In this document: positions 8,929-17,232 of the stretch, piece by piece
How positions within the stretch are numbered: position 1 is the stretch's first letter
Layout: each line of letters starts with the position of its first letter
DNA from: Rhodothermales bacterium
Lineage (GTDB): Bacteria > Bacteroidota > Rhodothermia > Rhodothermales > UBA10348
Assembly (NCBI GenBank): GCA_017643395.1
Contig: JAEPNP010000002.1
Span: forward strand, 288,290-352,289
Reading direction: 5' to 3'
Length of the DNA: 64,000 nt
Translations under genes and position numbers: made by a program
The notes under the pieces: generated by a model
What the model saw: only the letters and a program-made list of their open reading frames with translations
Databases searched by the model: none
Told to the model about the DNA's origin: nothing

Positions 8929-9084
8929 GGCGGCTGAGGTCGATGGCTGTGGTAAGAGCCTAACCCTTGCGCGACAGCCTGACGGACTCCCGCGAACCGA
9001 TTGTCCGATTTCGTCCGGATTTTTGTCAGTTTTTGTCCACGACCTGCCGGCCGACCGGGCAGGCTTCGCGACTTTCCGCGAGTA

Positions 9085-9273
9085 CTATCTGCTTGGGGCA
9101 CCGGGCAAGCCTGGCGACGCAATCGCGAACAGCGTGCCGAAGACGGCCCTGTCGAGTCCACCATATTCGGCCTGGGTCAGCTCTTCGAGGGTGCCCTCGC
9201 ACTTCAGCTCGGGGCGGCTGTATGGCTGTCTGCCGGCTTTCGTCTTCTTGTCTGAAGGTGCTGGTGGCTTCAC
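9085..9273 (-). CDS. Orphan RiPP precursor with lasso-type leader
   Basis: A 62-aa peptide from a GTG at 9273. Residues 17-32 (YSRPELKCEGTLEELT) fit the lasso-peptide leader consensus Y-x2-P-x-L-x3-G-x5-T at every fixed position. In known lasso precursors the core begins two residues after that Thr; here this would give a 28-residue core starting AEYGGLD, with Ala1 and Asp7 available for a ring, which is longer than most lasso cores. No cyclase (asparagine-synthetase-like), leader peptidase or RRE protein is visible in this window, so it is either an orphan processed elsewhere or a peptide using the same leader for another end. It lies between two copies of the small HTH-like family, same strand. 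Leader match is directly seen; maturation is inferred. Confidence 0.6.
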   Translation of the reverse strand: MKPPAPSDKKTKAGRQPYSRPELKCEGTLEELTQAEYGGLDRAVFGTLFAIASPGLPGAPSR

Positions 9274-9339
9274 GGAGTCAGTGGTGGTCGCACCACGTGG
9301 GTGGCGCCAATCGCTTCAGTGGACGACTCTCGGAACTGC

Positions 9340-9486
9340 CTAAGGTAGGGACACGGTCGGCTTCCTGCGTCTTCGTTTGTTCACCCACTGTACAACATCG
9401 CCCAAAAAAGAAGCGGAGCGCCCCCCGATGGAGCGCCCCGCCTCAGCCATGCTGTCAGCCACCTCCCCGATGGCTCCCCCCAGCAT
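9340..9486 (-). CDS. Possible 48-aa peptide with polybasic tail
   Basis: An ATG-started frame of 48 codons directly upstream of the lasso-leader peptide gene. It starts MLGGAIGEVADSMAEAGRS and has a potential amphipathic helix followed by VNKRRRRKP. Length and composition suit a small peptide, but there is no homologue I recognise and no clear ribosome binding site, so it may be chance. Confidence 0.25.
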   Translation of the reverse strand: MLGGAIGEVADSMAEAGRSIGGRSASFLGDVVQWVNKRRRRKPTVSLP

Positions 9487-9619
9487 GACGTAAAGCCTGG
9501 GGCCCGACTACTAACTCTGATGGCCCCGGCGAACAAAATGTGCGGCAACCCGCGTAGTGGGAATTACGAACTCCGGGCAACTCCGCCAACCCCTGCCAAA
9601 CCTTTGGAAGTGGCCTTTC

Positions 9620-9973
9620 TCATTTCTCCGGTTCGGCCTGTAATTCCTGCAATTCAGCCATGAAACGGCGGATTTCGTTCGGCCATCCCTCTGTGTTTGT
9701 GACAAACGGCAAGTACTGGTCCGACTCAGAAAGCTTCAGGAAAGAGTCCTGCTGGGCCCAGTCCTTCAATCTCCGATTTATCGTGGTTCGCGAGAACGGC
9801 AGATAGCGCGCCAATAGATCCAGCGAATCGTCGTACGACAACCCGGCGTTCCGCGCCAGATTGAACCACATCACCACCGTGTGCGAGATCAGGACGCCTT
9901 CGAGATAGCTCGCAAAGCGAGCCACTACCGGAGTGTCGTAGTCGATCGAGAGATCCTGCGACTTCTCTTCCAT
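9620..9973 (-). CDS. Small HTH-like protein, paralogous family copy 3
   Basis: 117 aa from an ATG at 9973. It is the third member of the family at 1000-1323 and 8572-8928: SIDYDTPVVARF, SYLEGVLISHTVVMWF, LARNAGLSYDDSLDLLAR and PFSRTTINRRLKDWAQ, then a variable end (FLKLSESDQY, EGWPNEIRRFMAEL). The central part looks like a helix-turn-helix. It is the first gene of the minus-strand accessory run 9973 to 5907. An inverted repeat (GTCAA-2-TTGAC) lies 54 bases upstream. Function unknown. Confidence 0.78.
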   Translation of the reverse strand: MEEKSQDLSIDYDTPVVARFASYLEGVLISHTVVMWFNLARNAGLSYDDSLDLLARYLPFSRTTINRRLKDWAQQDSFLKLSESDQYLPFVTNTEGWPNEIRRFMAELQELQAEPEK

Positions 9974-10026
9974 GTTGTGCCAGTCGATTGAGAAAAAACT
10001 ATCCGCTTCAACGCGCGGGCACCATA

Positions 10027-10038
10027 GTCAAAATTGAC
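10027..10038. promoter_or_regulatory. Short inverted repeat upstream of the HTH-like gene
   Basis: GTCAA-AA-TTGAC lies between the start of the small HTH-like gene (9973, minus) and the DUF3667 gene (10153, plus). It is in the right place for an operator or part of a promoter of the minus-strand gene, but it is short and the same pattern was not found before the other two family members. Confidence 0.2.
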
Positions 10039-10152
10039 CTTTTTTCGGGCGATGGGCTCCGCACCCCCGCCCCACGATCTGCCGAGAATCATTGGAACCG
10101 GTGACTTGGCACATTGCGTTCAGGCACCGCACCTGGCCCCACCCCTCCCTGC

Positions 10153-10973
10153 ATGCGTCACTGCCCCAACTGCGACACCCGCCTTGAAGGCGCATTCTGC
10201 CACACGTGCGGCCAACCGGACACCGGTCGCCTCACCATGCGCGGATTCTTTCAGTATGCGGCCAGCCGCATGTTCAGTATGGACCGAGGCTTCCTGCTCA
10301 CGCTGGTCGGCATGTTCCGGGAGCCAGGAGACGTCCCGAGGCGGTTCGTCGAGGGCAAACGAGCCTGGTACACGAATCCACTGTCCTACTGGCTGATCGC
10401 GGCAGCCGTGCAGCTCCTGGCGCTGAACCTGATCGAGGACGGCTATCTGGCCTATCTCCAGAACCAGCTTCGCTCTCAGATGGAGACCATGGGAGACATG
10501 GGAGCGGAGTCCCTGCGGGTTATGCCGAACTCTGGAACGTCGAGGATCCGGTTCCGCAACTCGCGGCCGTCATGCTGCGCTCGGTGACCGCTGCCTACTC
10601 GTACATGGGCCTGTTCTTTGCGTTCGCGATGGCCGGCTTGCTCAGCCTGTTCATGCGCAAGAACAGAGGCGGCTTCAATCTCGCCGAGCAGTTCGTCTTT
10701 TCCCTGTTTGTGATTGGCCACTGGACGCTGTTCACAGGGCTGATACTGCCCATCACGTTCCGCATATCCCCGATTCTGCACAGCACCATCGGCATCGGGG
10801 GCTATTTCGTACTGTTCGCCGTGGCCTCCCTGGGCTTTCATCAGGAGGGGGCCAAGGGCGTGCTCAAGACCTCCCTCTGCCTGGCGATCGCCTTCCTGGC
10901 CTACTTCATCATCCTGGCCATCGTCATGATGATATTCGTGATCCTCGCGACCCTGGACGCTGCCGGAGGCTGA
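10153..10973 (+). pseudogene. DUF3667-like zinc-ribbon membrane protein, frameshifted
   Basis: The first part (ATG at 10153) reads MRHCPNCDTRLEGAFCHTCG, a zinc ribbon with Cys4, 7, 16 and 19, then MDRGFLLTLVGMF and GKRAWYTNPLSYW, which are typical of DUF3667 membrane proteins. Near 10515-10525 the sense of the sequence moves to another frame: GYAELWNVEDPVPQLAAV and three or four membrane segments continue to the stop at 10973. The first frame instead runs out at 10587. One missing base (or two extra) explains both halves. It could be a real inactivating mutation or an assembly error. The last base is three bases before the start of the serine hydrolase gene, so the two were probably co-transcribed. 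The role of DUF3667 proteins is not known. Confidence 0.75.
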
Positions 10974-10976
10974 CCC

Positions 10977-12380
10977 ATGCGCAATCTGCCCCTTTTCGCT
11001 CTCCTCGCTCTAGCCGCATGCGGAACGGATCCGCACGCCGAGAGCATTACCCGCCTCGAGTCTGAGGTCGTCAAGGCACGCATTTTTGACGATGAAGCCG
11101 GGCCGACCCTGGAAGAGCGCATGCAGCAACTCGGCGTGCCCGCCCTGAGCGTGGCTGTACTCCTGGACGGCGAGATCGCCTGGGCCCGGGCCTGGGGCAT
11201 CGCAGACAGCGCCTCCGGCCGCGCGGCCACCACGGAGACCCTGTTCCAGGCCGCTTCAATCTCCAAGCCCGTCGCTGCAACCGCCATGCACGACATGGTC
11301 GAAGACGGCCTGCTGACGCTGGACGGTAACATCAATGACCACCTCACATCGTGGTCGCTACCTGACAACGCGTTCACCCGGGACGAAAAGGTGACCCTGC
11401 GCCGCATCACCGAGCACTCGGCCGGCCTCACCGTCTGGGGATTTCCGGGCTACAACCGGGACGAGTCCCTGCCAACGACCGCACAGGTGCTGGACGGCGA
11501 GGGCAATACGGACTCCGTCCGGGTCTACAAGACCCCCGGCGAAAGCTGGCAATACTCCGGCGGCGGGTACACCATCATGCAGCTGGCGATGGCCGAGGCG
11601 GCTAACCAGTCGTTTCCAGACATCCTGCAGGCCCGGGTGCTGGAGCCCGCCGGCATGACGAGCAGCGGCTATTGGCAACCGCTACCTGAGCGTTTGTATG
11701 ACGCGGCAGCAACCGGCTACCGGTCCAGTGGCGCCGTCGTCGACGGAAACTGGCACGTCTACCCCGAAATGGCCGCGGCCGGCCTCTGGACCACACCCTC
11801 AGACCTGCTCCGGTGGTCGATGACCATCATGAATGACAGAGCCGGTGCGGGCACCATTCTGGATTCCGAGACGGTCGAAACCATGCTTACCAAAGGTCCG
11901 GGTGGTCATGGTCTGGGCCCGAGCATCTCTGAGGACGGCCTCAAGTTCGGCCATGGTGGTGCCAATGAAGGATTCCGCTGCAACCTGATGACGTTCCAGG
12001 ATGGTCGCGGCGGCATCGCCATCATGACCAACTCAGACAGTGGCGGAACGATGGCCTACGAGATGTTGCTGACCGCCGCCCGCGAGTACGGTTGGGAGGG
12101 CTTCGAGCCCCAGCGCCTGGAAACGACCGCGCTTACGGACGATGAGGTCGCCGCTCTTGTCGGCCAGTACCGTTACGAGCCCGGACTGGTGACCGTCGAA
12201 CACGAAGACGGCACCTTCCGACTCACCTCCGAGTGGGACGGACAGTATGCCACGATGGTGCCCACGTCAGCAAACGAGCTCCACGCCCGAACCGATCAGG
12301 ATCGCGTGCGCCTGGAAACGGCCGACGACGGCACCATGACCCTGGTCTGGAATGACCAGTGGCGCGGCATCAAGCAGTAG
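10977..12380 (+). CDS. Beta-lactamase-family serine hydrolase, lipoprotein
   Basis: 467 aa. The N-terminus is a lipoprotein signal (LLALAACG, lipid on Cys15). The catalytic domain has the class C beta-lactamase/DD-peptidase motifs: Ser94-x-x-Lys97 (SISK), Tyr193 in WQYSGGGY, and HGG in FGHGGANEG. A C-terminal segment from about residue 385 (TDDEVAALVGQYRYEPG) is the small beta-barrel often attached to these hydrolases. Members cut beta-lactams, D-amino peptides or simple esters; the substrate cannot be read from the sequence. Placed on the periplasmic side of a membrane by the lipid anchor. It follows the broken DUF3667 gene by three bases. Confidence 0.88.
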   Translation: MRNLPLFALLALAACGTDPHAESITRLESEVVKARIFDDEAGPTLEERMQQLGVPALSVAVLLDGEIAWARAWGIADSASGRAATTETLFQAASISKPVAATAMHDMVEDGLLTLDGNINDHLTSWSLPDNAFTRDEKVTLRRITEHSAGLTVWGFPGYNRDESLPTTAQVLDGEGNTDSVRVYKTPGESWQYSGGGYTIMQLAMAEAANQSFPDILQARVLEPAGMTSSGYWQPLPERLYDAAATGYRSSGAVVDGNWHVYPEMAAAGLWTTPSDLLRWSMTIMNDRAGAGTILDSETVETMLTKGPGGHGLGPSISEDGLKFGHGGANEGFRCNLMTFQDGRGGIAIMTNSDSGGTMAYEMLLTAAREYGWEGFEPQRLETTALTDDEVAALVGQYRYEPGLVTVEHEDGTFRLTSEWDGQYATMVPTSANELHARTDQDRVRLETADDGTMTLVWNDQWRGIKQ

Positions 12381-12383
12381 CCG

Positions 12384-12950
12384 TCAGTCCCCTGCCGGCA
12401 CTCCTCCGGCCAGCACGTCAAAGCGAACCGTCACGTCCTTCGAGACCACCAGGGCGCCGAACATGGCCTTTGGCGGCTGGATCCGGTAGTCCGTCATGGA
12501 CACCTCCTGGGAGCCGGTAAAGCGTACACCGCCGTCGACAGCGGCCATCAGCACATCCATTTCGACTTCCTGCTCGACGCCGGCAATCTCCAGCGTGCCT
12601 TTTGTCGCAAGCAGCAAACCGCCATCAACCGCCTGACTGCCGGCCACCTCAGAAAGCACGAAGCGAATCTCCGGGTTTGCAGGCGTCTTCAGCGCGCGCG
12701 TGATCAGCCGGTCCTGAATAACCCCGCTCTCGCCCTTGATCGTCGTCGCGTCAACCACGAATTCTGCGGAAACCACGCTGCCTTCGGCCATCTCGAAGGT
12801 GCCGGCGAACGACGAAGCCTTGACGGTCCAGTCGCTCTTGTTCGACGATCCGTCAATCTCGAGCGTCGACCCCTCCTGGACGGTGAGCGTTTGTGCGGAT
12901 GCAGGAAGCGCCATGAGCGCAATAATCAGTAGGGGCAGGAATCGCAGCAT
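12384..12950 (-). CDS. YceI-family periplasmic lipid-binding protein
   Basis: 188 aa with a signal peptide (cleavage after PASAQ or just before it). The chain shows the YceI lipocalin-like pattern: DGSSNKSDWTVKA near the start, VVDATTIKG, LKTPANPEIRFVLSE, GTLEIAGVEQEVEMDV and a final MTDYRIQPPKAMFGAL. YceI proteins bind long isoprenoid or lipid molecules in the periplasm. It is convergent with the serine hydrolase, with three bases between the stops, and divergent from the Gfo/Idh/MocA gene at 13039. Confidence 0.9.
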   Translation of the reverse strand: MLRFLPLLIIALMALPASAQTLTVQEGSTLEIDGSSNKSDWTVKASSFAGTFEMAEGSVVSAEFVVDATTIKGESGVIQDRLITRALKTPANPEIRFVLSEVAGSQAVDGGLLLATKGTLEIAGVEQEVEMDVLMAAVDGGVRFTGSQEVSMTDYRIQPPKAMFGALVVSKDVTVRFDVLAGGVPAGD

Positions 12951-13038
12951 AGCCTGTTTCAGGGTTTGACGGTTATCTTGAGGGCTCGCCGCAACTGATC
13001 GGCACCCTCAAGCACCTCACCCGATCCAATTCAGCCCC

Positions 13039-14466
13039 ATGGACAACGGTTCCAACGGCGCCAATGAAGGCCGCCGCGACTTCCTGAAAAAGAGCGCTGT
13101 CGTCGCCACTGCCGCCATGGCGGGCGTCAAGACCGCAAAAGCCGCAAGCAAGGTTCGCACGAACTGGGTCCCGGCAACCGGCTCCGTGCTGGGTGCGAAT
13201 GATCGTCTGGTGATCGGACACCTTGGGGTTGGCGGCCAGGGGTTCAACGCCCACATGCGCACCGTCTCCAACGCAGACGGCAACGGCGAGACCTTCCACA
13301 ATTACGACCTGAACGCGGTCTCTGTGGCTGCCTGTGACCTGTATTCGGGTCGACGGGATCGCGCGAAGGAGCTCATGGAGTACGCCCGCCAGAATCGCGG
13401 TGCCGGAGACGTCACGACAGAAGTGTACGAGGACTACCGCGCCATTCTGGACCGCGACGACATCGATGCCGTCATGATCGGCGCCGTAGACCACTGGCAT
13501 GCCCAGATGGCGATCGATGCCCTGGATGCGGGCAAGCACGTCTACTGCGAAAAGCCGATGACGCGCTACCTGGACGAAGGCTTCGCCGTTTACGACGCGG
13601 TGCAACGCACCGGGAAAAAATTCCAGATCGGCTCTCAGTATTGCACTGAGGGCACCTGGCACACGGCCGCCGAGATGATCCGCAACATGATGATCGGGCA
13701 GCTGGTGCTGGCCCAGGATTCCTACATGCGGAATACCCCCAATGGAGAGTGGAACTACTACGGCCTGGAAGAGGACGTCACGCCGGAGACACTCGACTGG
13801 ATGAAATGGCTGGGGCCGGTCAACAACAAGATCGCCTTCAACCGCGAGCACTACCACCGCTGGCGCAAGTACTACCCGTACTGCGCGGGCATCCTGGGTG
13901 ACCTTCTCGCGCACCGCGTCCACCCCATGCTGATTGCCACCGGCAACCCGGAATTCCCGAGTCGCGTGGTCAGCCTTGGCAACAAGAAGATCACCAATGC
14001 GACCGTCGGCCCGGACGACAGGTCGGTTAATGACAACACCCAGCTCATCGCTGAATTCCCCAGCGGGCTGAACATGATCATCGCGGGTGCCACAGTGAAT
14101 GAGCAGGGCCTCGGCTCCGTGATTCGCGGCAACGAGGGCACGCTGTATTTCGGCAGTGGCGGATCTGTTGAGCTGCGCCCTGAGCGCCCGTTCGCGGACC
14201 TGGTGGATCAGGAAACCGTCGAGAACATCACGCCAGGCGTTAGTATCCCGGCCCACGTGTCAGACTGGCTGGAAGCGATCCGGAATGACGGCACTCCGAA
14301 CGGCAATATCGAGGTGGCTATGCGCGCCCAGACCATCATCTCGTTGGCCGAAATGTCGGACCGCCTCGGTGAAATGATGCACTTCGATGAGGCCACTCGG
14401 GAAGTTCGCACCGGATCGGGTCGCGTCATCGAACCCATTACCTACGGTACGCTAGAGGCCTCCTGA
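13039..14466 (+). CDS. Tat-exported Gfo/Idh/MocA-family oxidoreductase
   Basis: 475 aa. A twin-arginine signal (RRDFLKKSA followed by a hydrophobic stretch) sends it folded across the inner membrane. The NAD(P)-binding fold begins at about residue 53 with HLGVGGQGF. The family motif EKP is intact (HVYCEKPMTRYL), as is a DHWHAQMAIDAL block. These proteins oxidise or reduce sugars and inositols; exported members are common in Bacteroidota and Planctomycetota, often in carbohydrate turnover. The stop codon overlaps the next start as TGATG, so it is coupled to the ApbE-like gene. Substrate unknown. Confidence 0.9.
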   Translation: MDNGSNGANEGRRDFLKKSAVVATAAMAGVKTAKAASKVRTNWVPATGSVLGANDRLVIGHLGVGGQGFNAHMRTVSNADGNGETFHNYDLNAVSVAACDLYSGRRDRAKELMEYARQNRGAGDVTTEVYEDYRAILDRDDIDAVMIGAVDHWHAQMAIDALDAGKHVYCEKPMTRYLDEGFAVYDAVQRTGKKFQIGSQYCTEGTWHTAAEMIRNMMIGQLVLAQDSYMRNTPNGEWNYYGLEEDVTPETLDWMKWLGPVNNKIAFNREHYHRWRKYYPYCAGILGDLLAHRVHPMLIATGNPEFPSRVVSLGNKKITNATVGPDDRSVNDNTQLIAEFPSGLNMIIAGATVNEQGLGSVIRGNEGTLYFGSGGSVELRPERPFADLVDQETVENITPGVSIPAHVSDWLEAIRNDGTPNGNIEVAMRAQTIISLAEMSDRLGEMMHFDEATREVRTGSGRVIEPITYGTLEAS

Positions 14467-15332
14467 TGCCCGTTGAACGTGTGCGCCTGGCGGCCCACGC
14501 CATGGCCACACGCTTTGAAATCGTGGTGGACGGCGACCCGGTGCGCATGCGCGCAGCGGCGGAGGAAGCCATACGAGAGGTTCATCGGGTAGAACAACAG
14601 CTCTCCTGGTTCGTGCCGGAGAGCGTGGTGAGTCGCATCAACCAACGCGCCGCCCAGCAGCCCGTAAAGGTGCCCGCCAGGATCTACGAATTGTTGCAGC
14701 TTGCCCAGAGTCTGCATCAGGCGTCGGGTGGTGCCTTCGACCCGACCGTAGCGCCGGATTCGTCGGAGTCCCCGGCCGGCATGGATTCCGTGGTGCTGGA
14801 GGACCGCACGGTGCGATTCACGTCGCCGCAAACGCTCCTGAACCTCGGGGCCATAGGCAAGGGCTATGCCCTGGACCTCGCCGCGGAGATCATGCTGGAG
14901 GCCGGCGCCCGGAACGCCCTCCTGCACGGCGGCACGAGCACTGCAGTGGCCCTCGGTTCGGATGGCGTGCGCCCCTGGACCATCGGGGTTTCGCACCCCG
15001 TGCCTGATCGGGCCGGAGAGCTCATCGCCCGCATGCCCCTGGTCAATGCCTGTCTCAGCGTGTCAGGCATCTACAACCGGGGGCAACAAACCGACGACGG
15101 CTGGAAAGGACATATCATGGATCCGCGCAGCGGAAAGGCTGTGTCCCACACGGAACTGGCCGCTGCAGTCACGTACAGGGGCAATCTTGCTGCGGCCCGG
15201 GCCGATGCGCTCTCCACCGCTCTCCTCGTGACCGGCACTCGCGGCCCGGCGTTCGAAGACACGCATACGCTCTGCTACTCGCAGAACCGCATCACGGAGC
15301 ACTCCGGGCCGTGGCAACTTGCCGGGGGATGA
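14466..15332 (+). CDS. apbE: ApbE-like FAD:protein FMN transferase
   Basis: 288 aa, slightly shorter than typical ApbE and without an obvious signal peptide. Diagnostic parts are HAMATRFEIVV at the start, SGGAFDPTV, the loop NLGAIGKGYALDLA, the Gly-rich HGGTSTAVALG and HIMDPRSGKAVSH. ApbE attaches FMN to a Thr or Ser of a target flavoprotein using FAD and Mg2+. No target with the usual flavinylation motif is visible in the window. It starts inside the stop codon of the exported oxidoreductase, which suggests a joint role. It is convergent with the minus-strand operon ending at 15364. Confidence 0.85.
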   Translation: MPVERVRLAAHAMATRFEIVVDGDPVRMRAAAEEAIREVHRVEQQLSWFVPESVVSRINQRAAQQPVKVPARIYELLQLAQSLHQASGGAFDPTVAPDSSESPAGMDSVVLEDRTVRFTSPQTLLNLGAIGKGYALDLAAEIMLEAGARNALLHGGTSTAVALGSDGVRPWTIGVSHPVPDRAGELIARMPLVNACLSVSGIYNRGQQTDDGWKGHIMDPRSGKAVSHTELAAAVTYRGNLAAARADALSTALLVTGTRGPAFEDTHTLCYSQNRITEHSGPWQLAGG

Positions 15333-15363
15333 GCCCAGCCCGGACGACACCCCCAAGGCTTTT

Positions 15364-17232
15364 TTACCGGTCAGCCTCCACCGGCACCCGCAGCAGCACC
15401 ATCTCCGATACATCCGGCCTCCGCGATACGCCCGCGACGAGCAGCGTACCGTCATCAAGCATCTCGAGGTCGTAGCCCATTTCCCCGCCATGTGCGATGT
15501 CAAGCGTGCTCGTGGCAGCCTCCATGACCCGCCCCTCTGGACCAAGTCGCACGATCAACAGGTCGCTGTCTCCGCGAACCGACTCGGTATACCCGACCAG
15601 GGTCACGGAGCCGTCTGGCGAAATGGCGAGGTCATGGGCCCCGTCCGACACCCCCCCCACCTGCAGTCTGGCAACCCCGTAATCGGCGAACCGGGAGTCC
15701 AGATTTCCCTGCTGGTCCAGCCGGACCACCAGCATGCGATAGTCTGAGTCCTGCAGTCTGGAAAAGCCCGAGGCGACAATCGATCCGTCCGGTCCGATCG
15801 CCAGTTCCGTCAGTTTCTCTTCCCGATCAGCCGGGGCGGCCAGGCGGACAAACCCGTCCGATCCAAAGGATTCCTCGAGCGCGCCATCCCGGGTGTATCG
15901 CGCGACGGTGGCCCTGAATCCCGACCACCCTGAGACAACAATACCTCCGTCCGGAAGCAGCGCCAACCCGGCAATGCCGTCCAGGCCGTCAATGTCAGTG
16001 ATGACCACGCCATCCGCTCCAAACGAGTCATCCAGCCTCCCGTCCGGCAGGTAGCGCACGATCGCGAAATCGTAATCCACCCCCGAGTGGGCGTCCCCGG
16101 CGACGACGAACCTGCCGTCCTGCTGCCGCCGGATGGCGTAGGGCCGATCGGTGTGATACGCCACGTGTGTCCACACGAATCCGCCGTCTCCGAAGTCCGG
16201 ATCAGGCGAGCCGTCCGGGAGGTATTTGGTCAGACTGAAGTCGCCCGCCAGCGTCATTTTGGCAGTCCCGGCGACTACAAAGCTGCCATCGGGCTCCATC
16301 ACGACATCCAGCCCGTTAGTGTTTTCCCCCTGCCGCCAGTGGCGAAAGCCATCGGTACCAAAACCCGTCACCAGGCTGCCGTCCGGATTCAGTCGAGCAA
16401 CAAACTGGGAGATGGGACCGCCCACTTCGGAGGCACCAGTTCCGACCAGAAGCAGGTCTCCATTGGGAAACTGTTTGATTCTCCGCACCCAGTTGAATCG
16501 CTGGGCATTGCCGGCAAACAGGCCAATCCCGGTTGGGCCGAATCGCTCCAGAACCGTAGGCGGCCGCGTGCCCGTCGGGGACACGCCGACCCCGCCAAGT
16601 ACCAGAAGGGCGATGAGCAGGGTGCCGACCGCCGCCGCCAGCACGGGACGGCGCCTGGCTCGGCTGGCCACGCTTCTTGCCCGACGGGCAAAGAGCTCCG
16701 GGTTCTCCAGCAACTCCTGGAACGTGCCGGCGGAAATCAGAGTGACCCCCGACGCTCCGCTCACGTCCTGGACCTGAGACGGCGGCACCACCAGGACCGC
16801 GCAACCGGCCTGGCTGGCGGCAGCGGCCTTGGCGGGAAGCGTACCGCTATCAACCGGCAGGATGTGTCCCGACGGGCTCAGGTCCCCGGTAAACGCAATC
16901 TTTTGTTTCTGGACAAGCACCCGCGACGAGGGGGACGCCTGGTCGGCGGCCAGGAACGCCGCCACCGCGATGCCAAGTCGCGCACTCCGGCCGGAAACGG
17001 GAAGATCGCTGCCGGCCGACTCGAGCAGCCACTGCCGACCTGGAGTGTCGGACGCGCCCGCGTCTGTGAGATTGGCCAGCACCGCGTCGAATGCCCCCGG
17101 CCGAGCAGTCAATCCCGACACACGCAGGGAGTTTTGCCCGTCCCGGGAGGGCACGCAGGTACAGCTGAGAGAGATCACGGCTCCGCGACCGGAAGCCCGC
17201 TCCACGACCGGAATGTGCACTGTGGTTTTCAC
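15364..17232 (-). CDS. Membrane protein: Lon-like (S16) domain plus delta-60 propeller
   Basis: 622 aa from a GTG at 17232 that overlaps the stop of the upstream gene as GTGA; the frame runs on to 17787 but that part overlaps the upstream gene and has no protein-like composition. Residues 1-160 resemble the proteolytic domain of Lon: Ser83 in SGRSARLGIAV, then IAFTGDLSPSGHILPV (compare MTGEITLRGRVLPI), and Lys135 in TLPAKAAAA at the place of the Lon catalytic Lys. A single membrane segment follows (about 196-217) after a cluster of arginines, so the Lon-like domain should be cytoplasmic. The rest is exported delta-60 repeats (YLPDGRLDDSFGADGVV and similar), forming a likely beta-propeller. 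There is no ATPase domain. Last gene of a four-gene operon. Protease activity is inferred. Confidence 0.75.
   Translation of the reverse strand: MKTTVHIPVVERASGRGAVISLSCTCVPSRDGQNSLRVSGLTARPGAFDAVLANLTDAGASDTPGRQWLLESAGSDLPVSGRSARLGIAVAAFLAADQASPSSRVLVQKQKIAFTGDLSPSGHILPVDSGTLPAKAAAASQAGCAVLVVPPSQVQDVSGASGVTLISAGTFQELLENPELFARRARSVASRARRRPVLAAAVGTLLIALLVLGGVGVSPTGTRPPTVLERFGPTGIGLFAGNAQRFNWVRRIKQFPNGDLLLVGTGASEVGGPISQFVARLNPDGSLVTGFGTDGFRHWRQGENTNGLDVVMEPDGSFVVAGTAKMTLAGDFSLTKYLPDGSPDPDFGDGGFVWTHVAYHTDRPYAIRRQQDGRFVVAGDAHSGVDYDFAIVRYLPDGRLDDSFGADGVVITDIDGLDGIAGLALLPDGGIVVSGWSGFRATVARYTRDGALEESFGSDGFVRLAAPADREEKLTELAIGPDGSIVASGFSRLQDSDYRMLVVRLDQQGNLDSRFADYGVARLQVGGVSDGAHDLAISPDGSVTLVGYTESVRGDSDLLIVRLGPEGRVMEAATSTLDIAHGGEMGYDLEMLDDGTLLVAGVSRRPDVSEMVLLRVPVEADR

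Larger units (their letters stand above)
8929..9619. other. Long spacer holding two small minus-strand ORFs
   Basis: About 690 bases between two copies of the small HTH-like family. It contains the lasso-leader-like peptide gene (9085-9273) and a weaker 48-codon ORF (9340-9486), both described separately. Just upstream of the gene at 8928 there is a run of short, similar words on the minus strand (GGACAAAAACTGACAAAAATCC, then GGACGAAATCGGAC) that may belong to a promoter or operator. Nothing else is recognisable. Confidence 0.5.

Noticed and set aside
9404-9470. Repeated GGAGCGCCCC words as a possible terminator
   Set aside because: They are direct, not inverted, repeats, and no stable stem forms from them.
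12973-14256. Long minus-strand open frame of 427 codons opposite the Gfo/Idh/MocA gene
   Set aside because: The plus strand encodes a clear oxidoreductase; the minus frame is a mirror frame of GC-rich coding DNA.
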